Shown: positions 26,091 to 34,225, numbered from the stretch's first letter. The stretch: 64,000 nt of DNA from Corynebacterium aurimucosum ATCC 700975 (GCF_007672725.1 NZ_VDTC01000011.1:1-64000); one strand, 5' to 3'. Notes: generated from the letters alone by a model not told the origin. Numbers and translations: made by a program.

Positions 26091-27092
26091 ATGGCCGAAG
26101 AGCTGAGAATGCGTTTTGTGCAGGGAGACAGCGTTGTCCGGCTTAATCACCAGCAGTTCAGCGATGCCGAGGTGCAAGCGGTTCTCCACGGCTATATCGA
26201 GAACTGTCGCCTGAATTCCCCGTGGATCCTTGATACTCGTAAAGAAGGCAACACTCTCGTGGTGGAGCATCTTTTCCCGGCTGAAGAATTCATTGAGGTC
26301 AATAGCGACCGCATGGATATCGATGCCGACTTCGTCGAGTCGCTGCCCCTGACGTATCCCATCGTGTTTGAGATTCGATCTGGCTACCTGCGCATCCACA
26401 AGCCGCTGGCAGCCAGATACGGTGCGCTCCTCTCTGACTTCATTCGAGGCCTCTGGGAATTGCTGTTGCAAGGGCAGATGCACTACCTGTGGGACCACGG
26501 CTTTGCGCAGTGCGGCGGAGTGGGAACAATCCAGCTCAATGCCTATGGGCTGCTGGAGCCGGACGAGCCGCTCATTGGGTTCTATCGCGTGGACGTCGAC
26601 ATGCAGCACGAGGCCTGGGTGTACATCACCCCGCAAGGGCTCATTCTGGTTTTCGACGATGACGACGTCCTTGCCTTCGACAAAGTGGACATGCGCAATC
26701 CCTCGATTCCCTCTGGAGTCTTTTCTTTTAGCATGCTCAAGGCTGAGGTTGTTGGAACCGGTGGCGGCAAGACCATAAAAACCTCGTTGAGCCCGAAGGA
26801 CCTCGGGGAACTGGACCAGGCACGAGCGGATATCCGCACCATGTTGTCCTCACCGCATCAGGGCCGGCCGCGCCGCATGGTGGATCCCAACCCGCTTTCC
26901 TGGCTCGTGGTGGACGGCGAAGAGCTGGGCCACATGGCGCAAGCGGATCTTGAGCGCTATCGCCGTCGGCGCAGCGATGCTGGGCGCAACCCATTCGGGG
27001 ATGGCTTAGGCAACGTGCGCGAAGCGATGGGCAACCCCTTCGTAAATTCCTGGGAGGAGGATCTTTCGCCCAAAGATAACCCCTTCGCTTAA
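26091..27092 (+). CDS. Hypothetical protein, 333 aa, NPF repeats at C-terminus
   Basis: I do not recognise a family. The protein is soluble and acidic, with an alpha/beta core (~1-240; LWELLLQGQMHYLWDHG is a likely helix; VYITPQGLILVFDDDDVLAF a beta hairpin with an Asp cluster), a linker with a Gly-rich KT motif (GTGGGKTIKTS, not a full Walker A), and a disordered tail containing three Asn-Pro-Phe motifs (NPFGD, NPFVN, terminal NPFA). GGAGGAG 7 nt upstream defines the ATG. It stands alone between DUF1906 and osmC. Confidence 0.65.
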   Translation: MAEELRMRFVQGDSVVRLNHQQFSDAEVQAVLHGYIENCRLNSPWILDTRKEGNTLVVEHLFPAEEFIEVNSDRMDIDADFVESLPLTYPIVFEIRSGYLRIHKPLAARYGALLSDFIRGLWELLLQGQMHYLWDHGFAQCGGVGTIQLNAYGLLEPDEPLIGFYRVDVDMQHEAWVYITPQGLILVFDDDDVLAFDKVDMRNPSIPSGVFSFSMLKAEVVGTGGGKTIKTSLSPKDLGELDQARADIRTMLSSPHQGRPRRMVDPNPLSWLVVDGEELGHMAQADLERYRRRRSDAGRNPFGDGLGNVREAMGNPFVNSWEEDLSPKDNPFA

Positions 27093-27104
27093 AGCGGAGT
27101 GGGC

Positions 27105-27533
27105 TTAGGGCTGGGTCGTGCGGAACGTGACGTTAGTGGGGTTTTCTACCGTGCGGGACACAGTGCAGTCCTTCTCGTGGGAGATGCGCACCAGGCGCTC
27201 CACCATGGACTGGGCCTGACGGCCGGCGTCGGTATCGGGGAAGCGGAGGGAGAATTCCACGTTGACGTCGCTAAGCCTGGAGGCGCCGTCCTCGTTGACG
27301 CGGGTGCCTTCCACGTGGACGTCGAAAAGCTCCGGCTCCGTGCGGCGGGAGGTGACCACGTCAACGTCGACGGCCGAACAGCCCGCTACGGCGGCGAGCA
27401 ACAGCTCGACCGGGCTCAGCATGCCTTCGCCCGTGCCGAATTCGAGGCTGGCGCCCGCAGCATTCGTGGCGCGGTAGCGGCCGGTATCTACGCGGGTGAC
27501 GTCGACGTCATACTTCTTCGTGATGTTGCTCAT
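27105..27533 (-). CDS. OsmC/Ohr family peroxiredoxin-like protein
   Basis: A 142-aa cytoplasmic protein of the OsmC/Ohr fold. The two reactive cysteines are in LLAAVAGCSAVDVDVV and KDCTVSRTVE, spaced as in thiol-dependent hydroperoxide reductases; the Glu in SPVELLL is also conserved. It probably detoxifies organic hydroperoxides or reactive thiol species. TAGGAT ends 8 nt before the ATG (leaderless type). It converges on the 26091 gene and diverges from the phosphoesterase gene. Confidence 0.9.
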   Translation of the reverse strand: MSNITKKYDVDVTRVDTGRYRATNAAGASLEFGTGEGMLSPVELLLAAVAGCSAVDVDVVTSRRTEPELFDVHVEGTRVNEDGASRLSDVNVEFSLRFPDTDAGRQAQSMVERLVRISHEKDCTVSRTVENPTNVTFRTTQP

Positions 27534-27659
27534 GAGCGTTCATCCTAGCGGCGGGAAATCATTTAAACGTGCGTTCATGCGGTCGTTACGTGAGAGCAAG
27601 CTATGGAGAATACATTTCTTATGTCTCTTTTGGCTTTATTCACTGTGATTGGAAGATCT

Positions 27660-29870
27660 ATGACTTCTCGCCGCCTGCTCGGCACCGTGGTCACCGCCTC
27701 GGTGGCCGGTACGTTCCTCGTTGTCCCCGCCTCCGCCGCCGAACCAGCAGAAGGCCTGGGCTCGCGTTTTAGCATCGGCGTGTTGCCGGATACCCAGTTC
27801 TATTCTCGTTACTCCACTCCGGAAACTGGCAACCTGGCCCAGGCGCGCTACGGCAGCGAGCCTTTTAAGGCGCAGGTCGAGTGGCTGGTGAAGAATCAGG
27901 AAGCGCTCAACATGGACTTCGCTACGCACCTCGGTGACGTGGTGGACCAAGCGGACGTCGAGGGCGAGTGGAAGGTTGCCGACGAGGCCATGAAGGTCCT
28001 CGATGATTCCGACCTGAACTACTCCATCCTGCCGGGCAACCACGACATGATTGAGGATAAGTCAGCGCACCCGTACAACGACTACTTCAGCGCTGAGCGC
28101 GCCAAGGCTGCCAACCCGGAAACCTTCCAAGAGCGCCACACCGCAGTCAACAATGACTCCGAGTACCACATTTTTGAAGCCGAGGGTCAGAAGTACCTGG
28201 TCCTGGCGCTGGGCTGGCGCGCGGATGATGCGGCTCTGGAGTGGGCACAGGGCGTTCTCGATGCGCACCCGGACCTGCCGGTCATCCTCACCAGCCACGA
28301 GGTGCTCAACATCGATGGTGCTGGCGAGGTCTTCTACTCCGATGACTATGGTCAGGGCCTGTGGGACAAGTTCATCAAGAAGAACGACCAGATCTTCCTC
28401 ACCATGGGCGGCCATCACCACGGTGCGGGCTACCGTGTGGACAAGAACGATGCTGGTCACGACGTCATCGGTATCCTGCAGGACTACCAGATGGCTTACC
28501 AGGGCGGCAATGGCTTGCTCGGCGTGCTGGAGTTTGACCTCTCCGGCAACGAATTGGAGATGGCCGCCCTGTCCCCGTGGGTGGCGCAGAAACCGGCGGA
28601 GGAGCTCACGCAGTTCGACAAGCTCATCCTCGACGGCAAGGGCGATAGCTACCACGTGCCGCTGAACTTCAAAGAGCGCTTCGCTGACTTTGCCCCGGAG
28701 TGGAGCATCGGTGATGAGAATGACCCGGACCTTGGTCAGAAGGCCCGCGACATCGCTGAAGAGGGCTACACCCCGTACACAATTCCGAAGGATCAGCTGC
28801 CGGAGGGCCTGAATGACTTTGTGAAGGCTGATGAGACCGTCTTCCACTGGCGCCCGGGCCAGACCAAGGACAAGGACGGCAAGCAGCTTGCCGACGGCGA
28901 CGTGGCCACCGAAGGTGCAGTCATTCCGGATGCCTTCGGTGCGGATGGTGCCGGCGACCTCGTTCGCGAAGGCGGCCCTTCCAATCTGGGCGAGCGCATC
29001 ACCTACAGCACCGACCACCACCCGCTGTCCTCCGATTCCGGTTCCCTCTACTGGTCCGACCCAGCTGGCAAGACCGCGATGGCGGAGTTCCGTTCCAAGG
29101 AGGGCGCTGACATCAACAAGGTCGATACCTCTGCGGGTTACACCTTCGAGTCCTTCGTGAAGATTCCGAAGGATTTCAACGGCTCTGAGCACGGCTGGGG
29201 GAGTGCGCTCTCCCGCGACTCCAGCATTGCTGAGCTTGTCGACGGCTCCGATGACACCGACCCCACCGTCATGTTCGGCATCTCCAACCTGCGTGAGCTG
29301 CGCTGGTGGGCAGAGCCCAAGGAAGGCACCGGCTCCACCGTCTGGTCCCACGAGGTACCTACCGATGAGTGGATGCACATCGCCGTGGTGAACAAGCCGG
29401 ACTCCGACACCGTGGAGATGTTCATCAACGGCGCTCCCATCCTGCGCAACGCTAAGGGCGCTGAGGGCCTCCTCCCGGGTGACCTGCAATGGGTGATGGG
29501 CGCTGGTTTTGATAACCGCAAGCCGCAGGACCCGTGGTACGGCTGGATCGGTGAGACCCGCCTGACTCAGGGCGCTCTGGACTCCGACCACTGGTTGACC
29601 GCTCGCCCGGCCATTCAGGAAGACCCGTCCGGCGAGGACAACACACCGTCCCAGCCGACGGATCCGAACGATAAGAACGAGCCTTCCATTGACGAGTTCG
29701 GCCAGGCCTTCTTCGCTGGCTCTAGCCGCGGTGCGAAGGTCATCCTGCCGATCGTCGCCATCATCGCAGTCCTCGGCGGCGCCGCTTACGGCCTGATTCC
29801 GACCATCAACCGCATCTTCGGACTCAACATCCCGCAGCCGCAGCTGCCAAAGATTCCGGGCCTGAACTAA
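27660..29870 (+). CDS. Secreted metallophosphoesterase with LamG-like domain and C-terminal anchor
   Basis: A 736-aa surface protein. A Sec signal peptide (cleavage at PASAAEPA) precedes a calcineurin-like phosphoesterase domain (~45-330) with metal ligands in GVLPDTQFYS, THLGDVVDQ, LPGNHDM, LTSHEV and GGHHHGAG. An intermediate region is followed by a concanavalin/LamG-like beta-sandwich (~480-640; TFESFVKIPKD, WMHIAVVNKPDSDTVEMFINGAP), an acidic Pro-rich spacer, and a final membrane helix (~695-716). There is no LPXTG, so it is likely membrane-anchored. It probably hydrolyses extracellular phosphate esters; induction by phosphate limitation is possible. GGAAGA upstream fits the start at 27660. 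Confidence 0.85.
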   Translation: MTSRRLLGTVVTASVAGTFLVVPASAAEPAEGLGSRFSIGVLPDTQFYSRYSTPETGNLAQARYGSEPFKAQVEWLVKNQEALNMDFATHLGDVVDQADVEGEWKVADEAMKVLDDSDLNYSILPGNHDMIEDKSAHPYNDYFSAERAKAANPETFQERHTAVNNDSEYHIFEAEGQKYLVLALGWRADDAALEWAQGVLDAHPDLPVILTSHEVLNIDGAGEVFYSDDYGQGLWDKFIKKNDQIFLTMGGHHHGAGYRVDKNDAGHDVIGILQDYQMAYQGGNGLLGVLEFDLSGNELEMAALSPWVAQKPAEELTQFDKLILDGKGDSYHVPLNFKERFADFAPEWSIGDENDPDLGQKARDIAEEGYTPYTIPKDQLPEGLNDFVKADETVFHWRPGQTKDKDGKQLADGDVATEGAVIPDAFGADGAGDLVREGGPSNLGERITYSTDHHPLSSDSGSLYWSDPAGKTAMAEFRSKEGADINKVDTSAGYTFESFVKIPKDFNGSEHGWGSALSRDSSIAELVDGSDDTDPTVMFGISNLRELRWWAEPKEGTGSTVWSHEVPTDEWMHIAVVNKPDSDTVEMFINGAPILRNAKGAEGLLPGDLQWVMGAGFDNRKPQDPWYGWIGETRLTQGALDSDHWLTARPAIQEDPSGEDNTPSQPTDPNDKNEPSIDEFGQAFFAGSSRGAKVILPIVAIIAVLGGAAYGLIPTINRIFGLNIPQPQLPKIPGLN

Positions 29871-29890
29871 CACTCAGCCTACGAACCGCC

Positions 29891-29922
29891 ATCCCCCGCT
29901 TCACGCCGAGGCGGGGGATTTC
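29891..29922 (+). terminator. Intrinsic terminator
   Basis: ATCCCCCGC (29891-29899) and GCGGGGGAT (29911-29919), perfect 9-bp stem, then TTT. Ends the phosphoesterase gene. Confidence 0.85.
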
Positions 29923-29944
29923 TACTGCCAAGGTGCGTTCTCGT

Positions 29945-30077
29945 AAATATGGGCTAAAACCTGCCAGAGCTGATTGCTTATTTACCGATTTGTATCTGGG
30001 GCTGAGGGTGCAAGACCGAGCAGGTGACGTATCGATCAAATAGTGCTCAAAAATTGGCAGGATTTCAGGCCCTATTT
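29945..30077. repeat. Imperfect terminal inverted repeats, possible small mobile element
   Basis: AAATATGGGCTAAAACCTGCCA (in two parts, 29945-29966) is an imperfect inverted match of 30055-30077 (TGGCAGGAT...CCTATTT). The enclosed ~88 bp has no gene and is AT-richer than the flanks. It sits at the left edge of the accessory block and may be a miniature insertion sequence or remnant. Confidence 0.35.
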
Positions 30078-30170
30078 GTTAGAAATGTCGTTTGAACGTG
30101 GGTGCTTCGAGATGGCTCAATCGTGGCTGAGTTATGGACGAATCATTCTGGAATGGGTAGTATGAAACTC

Positions 30171-30545
30171 ATGGGTAGGCCTCGTAAGTTTGATGAAGCA
30201 GAAGTTCTTGCCGGCGCCATTGCTCTCTTTGGCAAGAGTGGATTCAACGCCGTATCGGTTGATGTGGTGGTGAACAAGCTAGGGCTCAATCGGTCCAGCT
30301 TTTACAACATTTATGGCTCGAAGCATGGGTTGTTCCGTGCTGCTGCGGAAGCAGTATGTGCCCAAGCTAGGAGTGGGCAGGTACCGGAAGCGGCAAGGGA
30401 CTTTGTAGTGGTGGCACTGGTTGAGGTGGCGCCGGTCAGTAAGGATTTACGGGAACTTATCCAACAGGCCTATGAACTGTGCTTCAGCGACCCAGACTCA
30501 CTTGGGCAGCATGTGCTTTCCCGCTCTCAAAGAACCGAAAAATAA
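30171..30545 (+). CDS. Short TetR family regulator, probably C-terminally truncated
   Basis: 124 aa from the ATG at 30171, chosen because TAGTAT ends 7 nt before it. The TetR DNA-binding domain is complete: GRPRKFDEAEVLAGAIALFG, VVNKLGLNRSSFYNIYGSKHGLF. Only ~60 residues follow, against ~130 in a usual TetR protein, and the end (FSDPDSLGQHVLSRSQ) reads as an interrupted ligand domain. It may still bind DNA. The PH-like gene starts 11 nt after its stop, so they probably form an operon. Confidence 0.65.
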   Translation: MGRPRKFDEAEVLAGAIALFGKSGFNAVSVDVVVNKLGLNRSSFYNIYGSKHGLFRAAAEAVCAQARSGQVPEAARDFVVVALVEVAPVSKDLRELIQQAYELCFSDPDSLGQHVLSRSQRTEK

Positions 30546-30556
30546 GGAGAAACATC

Positions 30557-30913
30557 ATGAACAACAAGCTCACTCTGGCGGACAAAGAACTCATCATTGA
30601 GCCACGCGGTCTGGATAAAATGTGGTCATTTACTCGCAGTATCGCGGTTCCGTGGAGCCACGTTCGCGGAGCTACTCATGACCCTGGAATGAAGCACGAG
30701 CCGAAAGGTTTTCGAGCACCTGGGCTGCGAAGCGGCCAGAAACTATCGGGCACATTCCACGCCGACGGTGGCCGCCAATTCTGGAACATCAATGGCTATG
30801 AAAACGCCGTTGTTATCGAACTAAAAGATGAGCACTTTGATCGGTTGATTGTGTCTCTAGAAAATCCGACTGAGAGCGCTGCCCGCATCAATGAGAGGGC
30901 TCAGGCCAATTAA
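30557..30913 (+). CDS. Bacterial PH-like domain protein
   Basis: A 118-aa soluble protein: a small beta-barrel-like pattern (LTLADKELIIEP, IAVPWSHVRGATHDPG, GFRAPGLRSGQKLSGTF, RQFWNINGYENAVVIEL) and a C-terminal helix (NPTESAARINERAQ). This resembles uncharacterised bacterial PH-fold proteins; the role is unknown. AAGGAGA 6 nt upstream is a good ribosome site. It shares an operon with the short TetR protein. Confidence 0.65.
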   Translation: MNNKLTLADKELIIEPRGLDKMWSFTRSIAVPWSHVRGATHDPGMKHEPKGFRAPGLRSGQKLSGTFHADGGRQFWNINGYENAVVIELKDEHFDRLIVSLENPTESAARINERAQAN

Positions 30914-30995
30914 GTGCTGTTCTCATCGACTGGGCTGGTCGTTCTTTGTCGCGCATGCTCGGGGATAATCCGCACTCGATGCCGGATTGCCTACG

Positions 30996-31007
30996 TTCAC
31001 GGTGAAT
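30996..31007 (+). repeat. Direct repeat copy 1 (TTCACGGTGAAT)
   Basis: TTCACGGTGAAT here is identical and co-oriented with 34110-34121. The two copies bracket a 3.1-kb block with a methyltransferase, a TetR and an acetyltransferase gene. The 220-bp gap 30914-31133 otherwise holds nothing I can name. Confidence 0.5.
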
Positions 31008-31133
31008 GGTGGTTGAAACGGGAGAGTCCCACAGACTGAGTCTACGGGTAAGCCTTCATTACAACTGCCATAACCAGATCTACGTGCCTGTTGCCGCAAT
31101 AGTCATTGTCCGAAATGCAAAAGGTGTTCCCAT

Positions 31134-31730
31134 CTAACAACGCCGTGCAAGGACGTCTAGATGCGGCCGAAAACCATTCGTGCATCGAGAATGGACAGAA
31201 ATTGGCTGAAAACCAGCTGAGTCCAGCTGCTTGAGAAGCTCTACCTCTGACCAGTAATAAGCCTCGGTAATTGCATGCTCGAAGGGGGTGCCTTGCTCTC
31301 CTAAAAACGCTCCGAGAAGAAGAGAGCCATCCGGCCTAAGGGTCCTTGCGAATTCAGTTAGAACCAGACCCCAGTCATCTGGTCGCAAATGAATTAACGA
31401 GTACCAAGCAAGTATCCCCCCGAGACTGGAGGACCTAAGCGGAATCTCCGACAATTCGCCCAAAACGAAGTTGGTGGAGGGAAATCTATCCTTCGCAATT
31501 CCAATGAACTCTGAGACCATATCAAGCCCGACTACTTCACATTTCAAAGTCCGCAATAAGTCTGTCCAGTGTCCGGGCCCCGACCCCGCATCCAGCACCG
31601 GACCATTAACCGCCTTTCCCCACTCAGAGATGAGTAATACGTCCTGAGGACTCATGTCCTTAATTGATCCCAAGGCTTCGGTGTATTCGGGAGCGCGCTT
31701 TGCATAAGCCTGTCTTACGACGTCGTACAA
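31134..31730 (-). CDS. Class I SAM-dependent methyltransferase
   Basis: A 198-aa Rossmann-fold methyltransferase: motif I VLDAGSGPGHWTDLL, the acidic strand-2 end VVGLDMV, motif post-II GELSEIPL, ILAWYSLIHLRP and a conserved C-terminal strand. The substrate is unknown; a small molecule is likely. TTG start with GGAGG 4 nt upstream (GACGGAGGCACG). AT-rich codon choice and location between direct repeats suggest horizontal transfer. Confidence 0.85.
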   Translation of the reverse strand: MYDVVRQAYAKRAPEYTEALGSIKDMSPQDVLLISEWGKAVNGPVLDAGSGPGHWTDLLRTLKCEVVGLDMVSEFIGIAKDRFPSTNFVLGELSEIPLRSSSLGGILAWYSLIHLRPDDWGLVLTEFARTLRPDGSLLLGAFLGEQGTPFEHAITEAYYWSEVELLKQLDSAGFQPISVHSRCTNGFRPHLDVLARRC

Positions 31731-31797
31731 CGTGCCTCCGTCAACTCAGTAAAGATTGCCAGTCGCCTCGACCACTAGAGAGTCTAACTCAATTCCA

Positions 31798-31925
31798 AGA
31801 GTGTGTTTCTAAGTAAACACATACGGAAAAGTGAGAAAAAGAAAGCGAACAAGCCCTGTGACGGTTTGCCACCGATGTCGCGACTCACCTGTCAAGCATG
31901 TCGCGACTCATGACAAGCGGGGCAG
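31798..31925. mobile_element. Insertion-sequence end debris (IS481-like), no gene
   Basis: TGTGTTT/AAACACA (31802-31808, 31815-31821) is an inverted repeat, and ATGTCGCGACTCA occurs twice (31875-31887, 31898-31910) 23 bp apart. Sequences of this kind (CATGTC..GACTCA units near CACCTGTCAA) occur at the ends of IS481-type elements in Actinobacteria, as far as I remember. The 300-bp gap 31731-32030 contains no transposase ORF, so only a remnant is present. Confidence 0.35.
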
Positions 31926-32030
31926 TCGAGTAATCCCTAGCCCAGCCACTTCACAACAAGCCCGGCTGGGCTTCCTCTCGTCATTTCGAGTCTTCCTCAC
32001 ATTACTGCTGCCCGAAATTGGATGGTTCCG

Positions 32031-32627
32031 TTACGACAAGAGTTTCTTGATGCCCTCGGAGAGAATCTCTTGTGGGCTAATGTGGTGCGCCGCATGGAGG
32101 CGCGCATAAGTCGGGGCTTGTTCGGGGTTGATGGCAACACGCTTTTCGTCGGGCGCCATAGGGGCGGTCAGGGCGGCGCCGATTACTAGGTTTGATAGCC
32201 CGTAGGCAGTTCCCAATGGATCCGGGACGCCCTCTCGTTCGAGTAAGATGCACATACTCTCAGATAGTGCCAAGTAAGCAGGGCCTCTGGGGGCGCGCAT
32301 ACCAATGACCTGACCAGCCCACCGGTGGGCCGTGAGGTGCGTGAAGAAAGCTTGCATCAGGGTGGGTAGGTCGGCGCTGCTAATCGACTCGGACATTGCG
32401 GGGTCATCTGCAAGCGCTGTATCGAGGGCGAGGTCGAATAGGTCGTCGACTGACTCTACGTGGGAGTACAAGCTAGCTGGGGCGACGCCCACCTGTTGCG
32501 CCACAGCTCTCATGGTGAGAGCCCTCAATCCACCTTCGTCCAACAGCCTTACCGATGCTCTAGCAACCTCCGCAATATCCACGGCGCGGAGACGCTGCAC
32601 AGGCTTTTGATGTTCCCAGTAACTCAC
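32031..32627 (-). CDS. TetR family regulator
   Basis: A 198-aa TetR protein. HTH: RLRAVDIAEVARASVRLLDE, ALTMRAVAQQVGVAPASLYSHV. The C-terminal domain resembles TetR_C members (GQVIGMRAPRGPAYLALSES). The GTG at 32627 is chosen since TATGCT ends 6 nt before it; the open frame continues upstream but that part overlaps the divergent acetyltransferase gene. Its position suggests control of that gene. Confidence 0.85.
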   Translation of the reverse strand: MSYWEHQKPVQRLRAVDIAEVARASVRLLDEGGLRALTMRAVAQQVGVAPASLYSHVESVDDLFDLALDTALADDPAMSESISSADLPTLMQAFFTHLTAHRWAGQVIGMRAPRGPAYLALSESMCILLEREGVPDPLGTAYGLSNLVIGAALTAPMAPDEKRVAINPEQAPTYARLHAAHHISPQEILSEGIKKLLS

Positions 32628-32674
32628 CACACCAGCATAACTAAACCTGCTTGAACCACCTATCCGAACTATGT

Positions 32675-32680
32675 TAGTTT
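32675..32680 (+). promoter_or_regulatory. -10 box of leaderless acetyltransferase gene
   Basis: TAGTTT ends 7 nt before the ATG at 32688. Confidence 0.45.
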
Positions 32681-32687
32681 TGGGCAC

Positions 32688-33767
32688 ATGCTGGATGCCA
32701 CCAACCTTCCGATCACTTTTGAGAACACTTGCCTGCGCCCTCTCTCCGAACTGGACGCAGATGCGTATGCAGCAGGCACCAAAGATGGAGCTGTGCGGCG
32801 CTTCGCTCATCTACCTGAACCTGACTACACCCCCGAGTCCGTGCGACGGATGATCAGGGAAGAGGTCGCGACGGGCCTTTCGTCCGGCACGTTGGCAGTC
32901 CTTGCACTTGCCGACGCCGAGACCGACCAGTTTGTGGGTTCCATGGTTCTCTTTGATGTCGGCTCCGAGGCTGCAGAGGTCGGGTTCTGGATTCATCCCG
33001 GTGCGCGAGGGAGTGGGCATGCCGGTCGGGGCTTGGAGCTTGCATCACGCTTCGCGCGCACTAGTGGACTTCGAACCTTGACGGCACGCACGCTTCCGGA
33101 AAACAAGGCCTCCCAGCACTGCTTGACGACGGCGGGATTCCGCGAGACCGGACGAGGCTTAGGGACCACGCCTGCAGGGCAGCGCGAAGAATTGTTCCAT
33201 TACCAGCGCGATCTCGTGCCCACATTCAAGTGGCCGTTGGTTACGGAACGACTTCGACTTCGTCTGCATGAGACGGGCGATGTCGCATGGCTTCACGAGC
33301 TGTACTCGCAACCTGACGTTGCTCGTTACCTGTTGGACGAGCCATGGACTATGGAAGTCACCCGTGACAATCTTGCGGAGCGGCTATCAAAGACTGACCT
33401 CGATGGTGAGACTGCTGCACTAGCACTAGTTATCGAGCATGGCGGCACCCCCATAGGAGACGCTGCACTGTGGCTCACAGATAAGGAGCACCGCCAGGGC
33501 GAGATCGGGTGGGTTCTGGACCCGGCACACGGTGGGCAAGGATTCGCAAGCGAAGCCGTTCGCGCGGTGCTTGCCCTCGGGTTTGATCATTACAATCTCC
33601 ACCGCATTACCGCACAGATGGACGCTCGAAACAGTGCCTCCGCAGCACTTGCTAACCGCGTTGGGCTCCGGCTCGAAGCGCATCACGTCCAGGACTGGTT
33701 TAGCAAGGGGGAATGGACCGATACCCTCGTTTACGCGCGGCTTGCGTCCGAGAACATAAGCCAATAA
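32688..33767 (+). CDS. Tandem GNAT (RimJ/RimL-like) N-acetyltransferase
   Basis: A 359-aa protein made of two GNAT domains (~1-178 and ~180-359). Each has a motif A region: EVGFWIHPGARGSGHAGRGL in the first, EIGWVLDPAHGGQGFASEAV in the second, with the Q/RxxGxG/A acetyl-CoA loop, and the motif B tails ENKASQHCLTTAGF and RNSASAALANRVGL. Both domains look catalytically competent. Divergence from a TetR gene suggests inducible acetylation of a toxic amine or antibiotic; the substrate is unknown. Confidence 0.87.
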   Translation: MLDATNLPITFENTCLRPLSELDADAYAAGTKDGAVRRFAHLPEPDYTPESVRRMIREEVATGLSSGTLAVLALADAETDQFVGSMVLFDVGSEAAEVGFWIHPGARGSGHAGRGLELASRFARTSGLRTLTARTLPENKASQHCLTTAGFRETGRGLGTTPAGQREELFHYQRDLVPTFKWPLVTERLRLRLHETGDVAWLHELYSQPDVARYLLDEPWTMEVTRDNLAERLSKTDLDGETAALALVIEHGGTPIGDAALWLTDKEHRQGEIGWVLDPAHGGQGFASEAVRAVLALGFDHYNLHRITAQMDARNSASAALANRVGLRLEAHHVQDWFSKGEWTDTLVYARLASENISQ

Positions 33768-34192
33768 ATGGCGTCTGATGTGAAACGAGCAGCGGCTGGA
33801 CGCCGTTAGCGAATTCTAGTTGCTGTCTGGTTCGGAGACATCGTTCCGGTCTAACCAGCCCAGATGTTTCACCACATCGACTCGGTAGAAAACCCTGAAG
33901 CCAAGACTGCCCAGGCACGATGAAAAGTGATGTCTTGAGACATCGATCCTCTGCGTCTTTCCGCACCGAAGTGACGGCTGCTGGAAATAGGCCCGTGTGA
34001 TGGCCAGCTCTGCTGCTTTTAGCGCTTTCAGGAGCAGTTCTAGAAGTGTGTCTCAACCTATGAACAACAGCTGAGGTCGGAACTAGGTCTCGCACACCTG
34101 TCACTGTCATTCACGGTGAATAAGGTCGAAAAATTTCAAATTTCTGGCCCTTATCTACCGTGAATGTCGGCCTCGGCTCTGAAAACGAAAAA
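33768..34192. other. Gene-free interval with repeats
   Basis: No credible gene. It contains GAGACATCGTTCCGGTC (33835-33851), which recurs inverted at 34205-34221; the palindrome GATGTCTTGAGACATC (33929-33944); and an 18-bp, 16-match inverted repeat (34108-34125, 34149-34166) with a 23-nt loop. These look like debris of mobile elements next to a tRNA gene. Confidence 0.5.
34108..34166. repeat. Hairpin carrying direct repeat copy 2
   Basis: CATTCACGGTGAATAAGG (34108-34125) pairs with 34149-34166 (16 of 18). The left arm includes TTCACGGTGAAT (34110-34121), the partner of 30996-31007. Confidence 0.6.
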
Positions 34193-34225
34193 TCTCGAGA
34201 CACCGACCGGAACGATGTCTCGAGA
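34193..34225 (-). terminator. tRNA-Arg terminator
   Basis: TCTCGAGAC (34193-34201) and GTCTCGAGA (34217-34225) form a perfect 9-bp stem. On the minus strand TTTTTCGTTTTC follows, so it terminates the tRNA-Arg transcript. Confidence 0.8.

Noticed and set aside
28062..29873. 603-aa open frame antisense to the phosphoesterase gene
   Set aside because: Shadow of a well-supported gene; no coherent domain or ribosome site.
32628..32810. Longer N-terminus (60 residues) for the TetR gene at 32031
   Set aside because: It would overlap the divergent acetyltransferase and has no TetR-like content before the HTH; the start at 32627 fits the promoter.
33700..34110. 136-aa open frame on the minus strand
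   Set aside because: No ribosome site, Arg/Thr/Ser-rich random composition, and it spans repeat debris; treated as non-coding.
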